NCBI GenBank assembly: GCA_964434165.1 | Contig: CAYSUS010000019.1 | Coordinates: 19,997-83,996, forward strand | DNA from: CAYSUS01 sp964434165 | Lineage (GTDB): Bacteria; Planctomycetota; Planctomycetia; Pirellulales; Thermoguttaceae | DNA length: 64,000 nucleotides | Direction: 5' to 3' | In this document: positions 7,966 to 16,537 of the stretch, one piece after another | How positions within the stretch are numbered: the stretch's first letter is position 1 | Layout of the letters: the number at the start of each line of letters is the position of its first letter | Program-made: the position numbers and the translations under genes | The notes under the pieces: model-generated | Told to the model about the DNA's origin: nothing | Database searches by the model: none | What the model saw: the letters and a program-made list of their open reading frames with translations, nothing else

Positions 7966-9270
7966 ATGGTTAGACACCCCCTCTACATAACGGCTCTCCT
8001 TGCCTGTGCCGCCGGTGCGGCAGGTTGCGCAGGTGGGGACAAGCCCCGCGCCGAGCCTGGCGAGTTCTTCGGGCATCCTTCAATGCGGCTTTCGGAGCAG
8101 ACCGTCCAGCGCCAGCCGCACCGCGACGCGATCCTGCCCGACGTCAGTTCCGTTCCTGCGCCGGAGAAAACCAAGGCGATGCTTCAGGTCGGGCCCGAGC
8201 CGGGCGCGTACTATGCGCTCTCGGCCCACCAGTGCCAGTGCCTGGCCGTCTCCAACGCGGCTGTGGCCAACGCGATCGATGAAGAGAGCGAGCTGGCCTC
8301 CGCGGTGGGGGCCCGGTGCCGCACGTCCAAGGAGAAGTCGGCGGCGCTGCTGAGCGACTTGCTCGCCTGCGAGGCCCTCGCCCACCGCAACGAAGCGGCC
8401 GCCGACGCCCTGGGGGCGTTCTACCGCCTGGCCGAGGCCGAGGCGCAGATCGACCTGCTCAACGCCAGTCTGGAGGAGGTGCGGCAGGCGATCGCCGACG
8501 TCGAGCACATGGAGAGAAGCGGCCTGCACCTGGAGGCAGACAGCGGCCCGCTTCACCAGCAGCGGATCGTTCTGGAGGAGAAGCGGTCGCAGGCCGAGGA
8601 CGCCGCCAGACAGCTCAACGCCAAGCTGCGGGCGATGCTCGGCGGCGGCCCCGACGACCGCACGCCGATCTGGCCTCGCGCGGATCTGTCGGTCACGGTG
8701 GCCAAGGTCGATCGGGATCAGGCGCTGCTGGAGGGGCTCGGTTCCCGGGCCGACCTCCACGGCCTTCGCCTGATGCAGGGGGGCATCGACGCCGCCGACC
8801 TCAGTTCCGTGCGCAAGGTCCTCGCACAACTCGACCCGGCGTTGGGGGTGTCCCCGTCGCGATTTCCGGCCCTGGCGCGAGCGCTCGGCACGGCCAAGCA
8901 GAAGATGGAGGCGGCCACCCGGCAGCAGCAGGTCAGCGGCCTGCTCCATTCCCAGCAGAACGCGGTGGAGGCGGAGATCCGCGCGGCGGCCGATGCGATC
9001 GAGGCACGCCTGGTCCAGATCGCGCTCTGCAAGGAGCGGCGCGATCGGAGGGGCGATCGGCTCGCGCGGCTCGAGGAGCGTCGCGGCGCCGACGGCGTAT
9101 CCGCCCTGGACGTCACCACGGCCCGGCTCGAACTCTACGAGGCCGAGGGCGAGCTGCTCAGCGCGGTCATCGCCTGGAAGCTCGCCGAGGTCCAGCTCCT
9201 GCGCGCCGAGGGTGTGCTGCCGCTGGAATGCGGCTTCCCGCTGCCGGAAGGGAGCTGCAGGGGCGCATGA
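7966..9270 (+). CDS. TolC-like lipoprotein (outer-membrane efflux component)
   Basis: A lipoprotein of 434 residues. The signal peptide ends in a lipobox-like GAAGC near residue 21. The rest is long alpha-helical coiled coil. YRLAEAEAQIDLLNASLEEV resembles the first TolC helical pair, and a second copy near the end (TARLELYEAEGELLSAVIA) resembles the TolC terminal helices, with LGSRADLHGLRLM in between like the TolC RPDL segment. It converges on an operon encoding an HlyD adaptor, two permeases and an ATPase, so it is probably their outer-membrane partner (inference). It is shorter than typical TolC proteins and the barrel strands are hard to see, so a periplasmic coiled-coil role is the alternative. 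Confidence 0.65.
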   Translation: MVRHPLYITALLACAAGAAGCAGGDKPRAEPGEFFGHPSMRLSEQTVQRQPHRDAILPDVSSVPAPEKTKAMLQVGPEPGAYYALSAHQCQCLAVSNAAVANAIDEESELASAVGARCRTSKEKSAALLSDLLACEALAHRNEAAADALGAFYRLAEAEAQIDLLNASLEEVRQAIADVEHMERSGLHLEADSGPLHQQRIVLEEKRSQAEDAARQLNAKLRAMLGGGPDDRTPIWPRADLSVTVAKVDRDQALLEGLGSRADLHGLRLMQGGIDAADLSSVRKVLAQLDPALGVSPSRFPALARALGTAKQKMEAATRQQQVSGLLHSQQNAVEAEIRAAADAIEARLVQIALCKERRDRRGDRLARLEERRGADGVSALDVTTARLELYEAEGELLSAVIAWKLAEVQLLRAEGVLPLECGFPLPEGSCRGA

Positions 9271-9301
9271 AGCGGATTGCGCCGAGGGCCCGCTGAAGTG
9301 T

Positions 9302-9461
9302 GAAACACGAAACACGAAACGCGAAACGAGTCCGAGACGCGGGAATCCGAACGACGCAAACGCGCGGGGGCGGCCCGGCTGGCCGGTCGGACCAGGTGGG
9401 CGAGGTTTCGATCGTTCTTTCCTTCGGGCTACGGATTCGCTTCGTATCTCGGATCTCGGAT
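9302..9461. repeat. Intergenic short-word repeat block
   Basis: The gap between the TolC-like gene and the convergent ATPase gene holds CGAAACACGAAACGCGAAAC-type near-tandem words at 9302-9328 and a second set (TTCGTATCTCGGATCTCGGA) at about 9440-9458. The first set is the reverse-complement counterpart of the words at 26659-26709, so the two sites belong to one repeat class. No coding frame is supported here. Confidence 0.6.
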
Positions 9462-9528
9462 GGCGTGCTTCGCGAGCCGTGGCTCAGGCGCGGGTCGTCC
9501 GCGAGAGGACTCCCGCCCCCTCCACCGG

Positions 9529-10656
9529 CTACTGCCTTTCGAACAGCGCCCTGCGCAACTCCTCCTCGAACGTGGCGCTGGCCTTGAGCACGGCCTGGAA
9601 GTCCTCGTTGCCCAATGTATAGACCTCGACCTCGTCTTCGGCGACGACGGAGGCGTTGCGCGGCTCGCCGGTCAACAGGGCCGCCTCGCCGAAGAAGTCG
9701 CCCTGGCTGAGGGTCGCGACCTGGCGCGAGGCCCCATTCTCCCTCACCGCCACGTGCACCGTGCCCCGGCGGATCAGGTAGAACTTGTCGCCGGGGTCGC
9801 CCTGGCGGATGATCACCGCCCCGGCCGGGAAGCGCTCCAGGGTCATCTTGTCGGCCACCTCGGTCAGGGTGCGGGGGGTGAGGCGGGCGAACACGGGGCA
9901 CTGGCTGAGGAATTCGCAGATCAGCGACGACTCGCGGACCAGCACGTCCGACTTGATCCGGCCGTCGATCATGTTCACGATGCGGTCCGCCACGTCCAGG
10001 ATGCGATTGTCGTGGGTGACCATCAGGATCGCGCACTTTTCGCGGGCGGCGTACTCCTGGAACAGCGTGACCACCTCGCGGCCCGACTTCTCGTCCAGGG
10101 CCGCGGTGGGCTCATCGGCCAGGATCAGCTTGGGCGCGTGGATCATCCCCCGGGCGATGGCCACGCGCTGCTTCTGCCCCCCGGAGAGCGAGCCCGGCCG
10201 GTAATGGATGCGGTGGCCGAGACCCAGACGGGTCAGCAGGTCCTCGATTCGAGTCCGGGCCTGGCGGCGGTCGAAGCGGAACAGCTCCAGGGCCATTCGC
10301 ACGTTCTGGAAGGCGGTCAGCGACTCGAAGAGGTTGTGGGCCTGGAAGATGAACCCGATCTGGCGGCGCAGAGCGACGATCTCCGCTTGCGACGCGCCGT
10401 TGAGCTCCTGCCCGAGCACATTGAGGCTCCCCTCCTGCGCGCTGCGGAGCGTGCCGATCAGCGTCAGCAGCGTGGTCTTGCCGGACCCGGACGGCCCGGT
10501 CATGATCACGATCTCGCCGGGCATGACGACGAGCCGGTTGTCGAAGAGGACCTGCTTGCGGAGCTTGCCCTCGCCGAAGTAGTGGTTCAGACCCTCCACG
10601 GCGATCGTCTCCGTGTCGGCCCGCGTCGGCTCGCGGATCGCATCGGCGGTCACCAT
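9529..10656 (-). CDS. DevA-type ABC exporter ATPase fused to a cyclic-nucleotide-binding domain
   Basis: A 375-residue fusion. Residues 18-240 are an ABC ATPase of the DevA/MacB/LolD class: Walker A GPSGSGKT (54-61), Q-loop FIFQAHNLF, signature LSGGQKQR (157-164), Walker B LILADEP (177-183) and switch His 215. Residues 250-370 form a cNMP-binding domain with a well-preserved phosphate-binding cassette FFGEAALLTGEPRNASV (321-337), including the Glu and Arg that contact ribose and phosphate in CRP-type domains. The ATP-binding part drives the adjacent FtsX-type permeases. The extra domain suggests control by cAMP or a related ligand (inference). The start ATG has CAGGAG upstream. It is the last gene of the HlyD-permease-permease-ATPase operon. 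Confidence 0.93.
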   Translation of the reverse strand: MVTADAIREPTRADTETIAVEGLNHYFGEGKLRKQVLFDNRLVVMPGEIVIMTGPSGSGKTTLLTLIGTLRSAQEGSLNVLGQELNGASQAEIVALRRQIGFIFQAHNLFESLTAFQNVRMALELFRFDRRQARTRIEDLLTRLGLGHRIHYRPGSLSGGQKQRVAIARGMIHAPKLILADEPTAALDEKSGREVVTLFQEYAAREKCAILMVTHDNRILDVADRIVNMIDGRIKSDVLVRESSLICEFLSQCPVFARLTPRTLTEVADKMTLERFPAGAVIIRQGDPGDKFYLIRRGTVHVAVRENGASRQVATLSQGDFFGEAALLTGEPRNASVVAEDEVEVYTLGNEDFQAVLKASATFEEELRRALFERQ

Positions 10657-10702
10657 CGCGGCAGCTCCTGCATGTTCTCGTAGGAATGCGTTCAGGTCGC
10701 GG

Positions 10703-11869
10703 CTAGAACAAGTCGGCCGGGTCGGCCTCCATCACACGGCGCATGGCCAGGCACCCCGAGACGATGCACATCAGCGCCGTCAGTCCGAAGATCAGGGCCG
10801 CCCGGGGCACCGTCAGCAGCATCAACAGCCCGGTCGCGGCCGCCAGGACGCGATACATCACCAGGCTCACGGCCAGCCCGGGCAGGAAGCTCAGCACAGA
10901 GAGGTACAGGGCCATCTGGAGCACGACGAGCATGAAGTAGCGGTTCGGGTAGCCCATCGCCTTGAGCGTGGCGAACTCGCGGATCGATTCGGCGATGTTC
11001 GACTGGATCACCTGGTAGCAGACGATCACGCCGACGATGAAGCCCACCACCGTCCCCACCATGAACACGTAGCCGATCGGGGTGCTCTTGCTCCAGAAAC
11101 GGGTCTCGTGATCGATGAACCCCTGCCGGGTGAACACGGCCACGTCGTCGGGCAGATGATCGCGGAGCCGGGCCTTGACCTGCTCCACCTCGGCGCCCGG
11201 CTCGACGTGGACGACGGCCAGATCGACCCGCGCCAGCGGATCGCCGCCCGGCACGCGCCACGGGAAGTACCGGGCGAAGTCCGCGGCGCTCATCACCACG
11301 TTGCCGTCGTTGGCGAAATCGGTCCCCAGGCGGAAACCGCCCACCAGGCGCACCGACCGTCCGTTGAGCTCGGCGGTGGGCCGGGAAAGCAGCTCGGCCT
11401 CGGTCTGGCCGAAGTGGAACTTGCGCTTGCTGCGCAGGTCGGCCAGGGCCGTGCCCCGCGCGCCCAGCGCCGCGGCCTGGCGGTTGATCTGCGGGATGCG
11501 AAACACGGGATCGCCCGGCTCGAACGCCAGCACGCGGATCGGCGCCTCGGTGCGGCCGGGCGGTTTCCACAGCCCGCCGAACGACTCGATGTAGAGCGGA
11601 TACGCCCCGGCCACGCCGGGGCAGCCCCGGGCCTGGTACACCCGGGTGCGCGGAAAGGTCTCCGCGGCGAGCAGCGCGTACTGGGCCTTGCTGGCAAGGA
11701 CAAGGTCGCCGTCCAGCCGCTCCAGGATGTGCACGGTGCTGTCGAACAGGGCGTTCATGAATCCCGTCTCCATGAACATCAGCACCACGGCAAACCCGAC
11801 TCCGCACACGGCGATCAGCAGCCGGCGTAGGTCGTGGGTCAGGTTCTTCCAGGCAAGCGGCGTTCGCAT
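10703..11869 (-). CDS. DevC-type FtsX-like permease, second copy
   Basis: An inner-membrane permease of 388 residues with the MacB/FtsX layout: one helix near the N-terminus (LLIAVCGVGFAVVLMFME), a periplasmic domain of about 220 residues, then three helices (about 262-284, 311-337 and 350-372) ending in the tail ADPADLF. The helix before the tail includes SIREFATLKAMGYPNRYF, the conserved coupling segment of DevC proteins that contacts the ATPase. It lies 9 bp after the first permease gene and 46 bp before the ATPase gene. The two permeases share N-terminal MRTPLA and the C-terminal tail but differ in between, so a heterodimer is likely. Confidence 0.92.
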   Translation of the reverse strand: MRTPLAWKNLTHDLRRLLIAVCGVGFAVVLMFMETGFMNALFDSTVHILERLDGDLVLASKAQYALLAAETFPRTRVYQARGCPGVAGAYPLYIESFGGLWKPPGRTEAPIRVLAFEPGDPVFRIPQINRQAAALGARGTALADLRSKRKFHFGQTEAELLSRPTAELNGRSVRLVGGFRLGTDFANDGNVVMSAADFARYFPWRVPGGDPLARVDLAVVHVEPGAEVEQVKARLRDHLPDDVAVFTRQGFIDHETRFWSKSTPIGYVFMVGTVVGFIVGVIVCYQVIQSNIAESIREFATLKAMGYPNRYFMLVVLQMALYLSVLSFLPGLAVSLVMYRVLAAATGLLMLLTVPRAALIFGLTALMCIVSGCLAMRRVMEADPADLF

Positions 11870-11878
11870 GGCGGGATC

Positions 11879-13033
11879 TCAGAACAGGTCGGCCGGATCG
11901 GCCGAGCGGAGCTTGCGCACGGCCCCCAGCCCCGAAAGCATACACATGCCCACGGTCAACACGAACACGGCCACGGCCCGCTCGAGCGTCATGCCGATGG
12001 GGATGTTGGCCGCGTAGGCGGTCACGCGGTACAGCGCGTCGGACAGCAGGAAGCCGGCCAGGTAGGCCAGAAGCGCCAGGATCACGGCCTGGCAGAGCAC
12101 GACTCCGGCCACGTAGCGGCCGCTGTAGCCCATCGCTTTGAGCGTGGCGTACTCGGCCAGGTGGTTGGCCACGTCGCTGGAAAGGACTTGATAGACGATC
12201 GCAATCCCCACGATCAGCGCCACGCCCACGCCGAAGCGGAAGATCACGCCCACGGGCGTCTCCCGGATCCAGCGGACAAGCTCCTTTCTCACCGCGCCCT
12301 GGCGCGTGGCCACCTCCACGTCCGGCGGAAGCACGCCGCGCAATTGCGCGGCGACCCGGTCCGCGTCGGCCCCCGGCTCCAGCCGGATCAGCCCCAGGCT
12401 CACCTGCTCATCCCCGAAGCCGGGTTGCAGGCGCCGGAACCCGCGCTCGCTGACCAGGATGCCGCCGTCGGCCGCGAAGCGTCCGCCCATCGAGTAGTGC
12501 CCCACGATGCGCACGACCCGCCCCCCCACCTCGGCCTCGGTCCCCACGTCCGCCTCGCCGAACGCGCGGCCGTCCTTCGGCCCGAACTCCCGCCGGGACT
12601 TGCGGTCGATGAGGGCGAACTCCGGCGCCACCAGCAAGGCCGCCCTGGCCTGCGTCTGGCGCGAGGTCAGGACCCGGTCGCCCGGCCGCATGCCGAGAAT
12701 GAGGATCCTCCGTTTCTGGTCCGTCCCCGGCCGATGCCACGGGCCGGCCCCCAGAAAGAAAGGAACGGCCTGCCTCACGCCGGGCTGCGAGGCGGCCATC
12801 GCGAGCCGCTGCCGGGGGAAGCTCCGCGCGGCCGCCACGTGGATGTACTGCGACGAGCGGATCAACAGATCGAACTCCAGCTCGCTGTACAGGAGCCTGG
12901 CCGTCTCGTCCACCGACCCCAGAAACCCGAGCTGCAGGAACACGAGGACTACGGAGAACGTCACTCCGGCCACCGCGGCGGCGGTGCGCATCTTGTAGTG
13001 CCAGAGGTTTAGCGCCGCCAGCGGGGTTCTCAT
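11879..13033 (-). CDS. DevC-type FtsX-like permease, first copy
   Basis: A 384-residue paralogue of the next gene. It has an N-terminal helix (TAAAVAGVTFSVVLVFLQ), a large periplasmic domain, and three C-terminal helices with the coupling segment HLAEYATLKAMGYSGRY and the tail SADPADLF. The frame is open upstream, but the ATG at 13033 gives the family N-terminus MRTPLAALNLW. With the second permease it should form the membrane part of a DevBCA-type exporter of lipids, glycolipids or peptides. The substrate is not readable from sequence. Confidence 0.92.
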   Translation of the reverse strand: MRTPLAALNLWHYKMRTAAAVAGVTFSVVLVFLQLGFLGSVDETARLLYSELEFDLLIRSSQYIHVAAARSFPRQRLAMAASQPGVRQAVPFFLGAGPWHRPGTDQKRRILILGMRPGDRVLTSRQTQARAALLVAPEFALIDRKSRREFGPKDGRAFGEADVGTEAEVGGRVVRIVGHYSMGGRFAADGGILVSERGFRRLQPGFGDEQVSLGLIRLEPGADADRVAAQLRGVLPPDVEVATRQGAVRKELVRWIRETPVGVIFRFGVGVALIVGIAIVYQVLSSDVANHLAEYATLKAMGYSGRYVAGVVLCQAVILALLAYLAGFLLSDALYRVTAYAANIPIGMTLERAVAVFVLTVGMCMLSGLGAVRKLRSADPADLF

Positions 13034-13145
13034 GGGGGCAGGGGTCCAGGTCGAGCGACGGGGAGCACCGCCGCGGTGGATGCGAGGCGGAACGGCGCAG
13101 GCGGGCCGCGTCGGAGCGCAACGGGCCGGTCCCCTCCTTCGCGGC

Positions 13146-14318
13146 TCAATCGACGTCGATCTCCACATCGACCTCGAGGTTGGTCAGGTGCGCGGCCCGC
13201 GCGCTGCACTCCTCATCCAGCGCGATGCGGACCTCCACCACCCGGCGGTCCGCCGGCGCCATCGGGTCCAGGCTCTTCAGGGCCGGGTTGGTGATCATCG
13301 GCGCCACGGACGCGACCTCACCGCGCAGCCCCTCCTTGTCGTGCGGCTCGAGGAACGCGTCGCTGGTGACGACCGCGGCTTGTCCCGGCTTGACGCGCTT
13401 GGCGTCCGTCTCGAACACCTCGGCGACCACGACCATTCGCTCCAGGTCGCCCATCTGGAGGACGGGACGCTGACCGATCGTCTCGCCTTCGCGCATGAAG
13501 ACCTTCAGCACCGTGCCGGCGCACGGGGCCTTGATCTCGGTCCGCTCAAACCGGGCCTTGGCCAGGTCGCGCTGCTGCTTGAGCGACTCGACGGGGATGG
13601 CGCTGAGCACCTGCTCCTTGGTGGCTTCGGCCGCCGCCAGATCGGCTTGGGCGGCCTCGATGGCCAGCGGGCGCGTCTTCACGAGCTTCTCGAGCATCGC
13701 CTCGGCCGCCGCCAGCTCAGCCGCCGCCTGCTGCACGAGGAGATCCTGACGCTCGTGTTCCTGGTCGGTCACCAGGCCCTCGCGGAGCCCGGCCAGTCGG
13801 GCCTGGTCCTTGCTGGCCAATTCCAGGTTCGCCCGGGCCACGTCCCGCTTCTCCGTCTGCGCGCGGATGTCCAGGTTCGACGTCTGCGCCTTCTTCAATG
13901 CCACTCCGGCCGCCGTGATCCGGGCGTCGGCCAGTCGGGCCTCGGCGCTCGCCCGCGACTGGGCCTCGGCAAGCTGGGCCGAAAGCGCCTTCCACTCCAG
14001 CTCGCGCAGCTCGCGGCTGTCGAGCAAGGCGAGCGTCTGCCCCTCGCTGACCGGTTTGCCCTCCTCGACTTCGATACTCCGGATGCGATCGCCGGGCACG
14101 GCGGCGATGTCAATCAAACCTCCGGCCGGTTCCAGGCGTCCCAGCGCCACCACGCGTCCCTCGAACGGCTCCTCGGCATCCACGCCCATGCCGCCCGGCG
14201 GCTCCGTACCGGGGCGGACCATCGCGGCGAGGTCGGACAGGTAACCGTAATGCCACCCCGCCCAGAGGACCATGCCCAAGGCCAAGATCGCCAGCAATGC
14301 AAACCACGTGCGTTTCAT
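13146..14318 (-). CDS. HlyD-family periplasmic adaptor (DevB-like)
   Basis: A membrane-fusion protein of 390 residues. It has a single N-terminal membrane helix (FALLAILALGMVLWAGW), a split biotinyl-lipoyl-like domain (VVALGRLEPAGGLIDIAA at the start and IKAPCAGTVLKVFMREGE after the coiled coil), and a long Ala/Glu/Gln-rich coiled-coil hairpin (about 105-255). The start is the ATG at 14318; the longer frame upstream is spurious because the helix would no longer be N-terminal. It is the first gene of the exporter operon, with two permeases and the ATPase behind it, and should bridge them to an outer-membrane TolC-like protein. Confidence 0.93.
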   Translation of the reverse strand: MKRTWFALLAILALGMVLWAGWHYGYLSDLAAMVRPGTEPPGGMGVDAEEPFEGRVVALGRLEPAGGLIDIAAVPGDRIRSIEVEEGKPVSEGQTLALLDSRELRELEWKALSAQLAEAQSRASAEARLADARITAAGVALKKAQTSNLDIRAQTEKRDVARANLELASKDQARLAGLREGLVTDQEHERQDLLVQQAAAELAAAEAMLEKLVKTRPLAIEAAQADLAAAEATKEQVLSAIPVESLKQQRDLAKARFERTEIKAPCAGTVLKVFMREGETIGQRPVLQMGDLERMVVVAEVFETDAKRVKPGQAAVVTSDAFLEPHDKEGLRGEVASVAPMITNPALKSLDPMAPADRRVVEVRIALDEECSARAAHLTNLEVDVEIDVD

Positions 14319-14594
14319 GACTCGATTGGCGACTGCGAGTACCTCCCCCCGCACCGGAGACCGGCCGCGCGGCGCAACCTGCTGCAAAAACGTAGCTTGT
14401 GTGCGAAGCGCGCGGCCCCGCCCCCCGGGCAAGTCCCGCCAAGCCCGGCGCCATGCGCGTCCAGCGCGGCACGTCCGCCGACGTGCGCCGTTTGGCGCGA
14501 TCGGATCGATTCTAATCGCCCGGCCCGACGGCTGCACCTCGCCCTTGGAAGCTCGACGCGCACCCAGCCCGCGCCCGATCCCGGCCCTTCGCGT

Positions 14595-15290
14595 TCAGGC
14601 TTCGCCCGGTGGGCTTTCGGATCCCTGCAGGACCTCGGCCATCCACGGCAGGTGGGTCTCGTCCAGGGGCGGGTCGCACGCGCGGCCATAGTCGATCCGC
14701 CCGCCGTAGCCGCCCGAGTCATAGACCCGCGCGATCGCCTCCTGAAGGTCCAGCGGGACGTCCGATTCGCCCGGGGCCAGCGGAACGCGAATCCGCGGCA
14801 GACGCTCGCGAACCGTCCTCAGGTAAAGGTCACATTGGTCGCGGCGCGGCCCCGCCCGGCTGACGCAAACAAGGTAGTCAAACTCCCCCTGCCACCGGGC
14901 GTTCCATTCCGCTACGCTAACAACGTGACGACCGCCGCGGAGCAGATCGATCTCGATCAGGTGGGCGGCGCTGCCCACGACCTGGCGCTGCTTGGACAGG
15001 TACGACTGCCGCCCCGGCCCGGGACGCTTGTTGGCGGGGCTGACGACCTCGATCACCGCCACCGTGGCCCGGGCGCGGCGGAGGTCCAGGATTTCCAGAT
15101 AACGCTCCTCGGCCTGGCAGCTCGTCGGCGGCGAGGGCGCGTACGTGCGGGCGTAGACCGCTACGTCATGGTCCGGCGGAAGCGACGACTCCAATTGCCG
15201 CGCTAACTCCTCGATCACGGCGTCGTGCAGATCGGGCCAGAACCGCGGATGCTCCAGATAGGGGTCCATTCCCGGGAAGACCGTCGGCAT
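14595..15290 (-). CDS. DUF4058-family protein
   Basis: A 231-residue protein beginning MPTVFPGMDPYLEHP, the diagnostic opening of DUF4058, followed by WPDLHDAVIEELARQL, and with the central IEVVSPANKRPGPGRQSYL and HLIEIDLLRGG. The VIEVVSPANK region resembles the nuclease-like core of Uma2/DUF4058 proteins (an acidic residue, then E and K), so a PD-(D/E)xK-type fold is possible. Function is unknown. It is a little shorter than many members. The frame is open upstream, but the conserved opening sets the start at 15290. No operon partner. Confidence 0.87.
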   Translation of the reverse strand: MPTVFPGMDPYLEHPRFWPDLHDAVIEELARQLESSLPPDHDVAVYARTYAPSPPTSCQAEERYLEILDLRRARATVAVIEVVSPANKRPGPGRQSYLSKQRQVVGSAAHLIEIDLLRGGRHVVSVAEWNARWQGEFDYLVCVSRAGPRRDQCDLYLRTVRERLPRIRVPLAPGESDVPLDLQEAIARVYDSGGYGGRIDYGRACDPPLDETHLPWMAEVLQGSESPPGEA

Positions 15291-15681
15291 GGCTCGGGCT
15301 CCTCGACCCGCATGGCCTGGCAGAACGCGGAAACGAGGGGACAACGGCGCGCGCCCACCCCCTACCGTCAAATATAGACCGCTGGCGGAAAGGGAGACGA
15401 ACCCCCGGATAGTGGGGGCACCGTCCGGTCGGGAATCCAACAGGCCCGCACGTCCAAAGCCTGTCATGGCATGAATGCCCGAGCCGCCATCATCCGCTCC
15501 TTCCACGGAACCGACCCGGCGACCTCGTGCGCGCCGTTTGGAGTCGGCGGGAACGCCGGCGTACAGTATGCGAAAAGGAATCGCACTCCTGTCCTCGGGC
15601 CACCCGGCCGGCCAGCGCGCTGTGCCGACCGTCCTGCCCGACGAGCGGGATCTCTCGGCCCTGGTGAAGGAGGCTCAGGTC
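15291..15681. other. Divergent intergenic region between the DUF4058 and HPP genes
   Basis: 391 bp. Open frames cross it, but their products are Arg/Pro-rich shadows. An AT-rich AATATA patch at 15371-15376 (TATATT on the minus strand) could be a -10 element for the DUF4058 gene, but I see no matching -35. Confidence 0.4.
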
Positions 15682-16323
15682 ATGGAATCCGGCGAGGATC
15701 GCGTGGTTGCGGCTTCGTGGTCTCGTTTGGCCAGCGACGTCGAACAGGCCCTGTTTCGGATCGAGCGCAGAAACCGCTGGCCGGCGGCCTTGATCAACGG
15801 AGGGATTGCCGGCGGGGCAGTCGCCGTGGTCACCTGGCTGGTGGCTACGCTCCAGGAAGGCGATTTGCTGCTCTTCGCGTGCCTCGGCTCGTCGGCGTCC
15901 TCCGTCGTCTTCGCCCCGCTCAACAAGGCAAACAGCCTGAGGACCATTGTGGCGGCTTACGGGATAGCGGCGACGGTCTGCCTGCTGCTGTTCCCGATCC
16001 ACCGGTACCAGTTGGCGCCGGTTCCACTTCAGTGCTTCATGGCGGTCGGTCTCCCGGTGGCCCTCATGCGATGGACCGATACGATGCACCCCGCTGCCAT
16101 CGGCAGCTCGCTGGCGTTCATCATCTACGATCGCGATCCTCGAGTCCTTCTCCTCTTGCTGCTGGCGATCCTCGGGCTCTTGACCTTGGTCAAGGTGCTC
16201 GCCTACATGTACCTGAAGGATCTCGAGTTCCGCCATTTCGGCAAGGAGTTCCGCCGCAGCTACTATGGTCGCGAAGTGGCCGTCACCGTCGAGCCCGACG
16301 GATCCCAGGCCGTCGATTCCTGA
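15682..16323 (+). CDS. HPP-family membrane protein
   Basis: A 213-residue membrane protein with four or so hydrophobic helices. The features SSASSVVFAPLNKANSLRTI and RWTDTMHPAAIGSSLAF correspond to the two HPP-family signatures, although the classic HPP triplet here reads HPAA. HPP proteins are integral membrane proteins; some cyanobacterial members have been linked to nitrite transport. The frame is open from 15475, but the ATG at 15682 has a perfect AAGGAGG (15667-15673) eight bases upstream, so I take it as the start. Divergent from the DUF4058 gene. Confidence 0.72.
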   Translation: MESGEDRVVAASWSRLASDVEQALFRIERRNRWPAALINGGIAGGAVAVVTWLVATLQEGDLLLFACLGSSASSVVFAPLNKANSLRTIVAAYGIAATVCLLLFPIHRYQLAPVPLQCFMAVGLPVALMRWTDTMHPAAIGSSLAFIIYDRDPRVLLLLLLAILGLLTLVKVLAYMYLKDLEFRHFGKEFRRSYYGREVAVTVEPDGSQAVDS

Positions 16324-16537
16324 TCGCCGTGCACGATGCCGGGAGGGAACAGGGGCCGGCCCCCCTCGCCCAAGCAGCCCGAAGGGTGCTTCGCACTAAA
16401 GGACCCTGCCCCCTTTTCCCGGAACAGACAGTCATGCTGGGAGTGTAGCCCACTTAGTGGCAGGGGTCGTCTGGCTGGGAGGAAGAGGTCGGGTTTGGGG
16501 TTGCCGGACTCCGATGGGGGGCCAACAATCGACTTTC

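Noticed and set aside
13032..15206. Plus-strand 724-codon frame opposite the permease and HlyD genes
   Set aside because: Arg/His/Leu-rich shadow of the exporter operon; no signal peptide, domain or ribosome-binding site.
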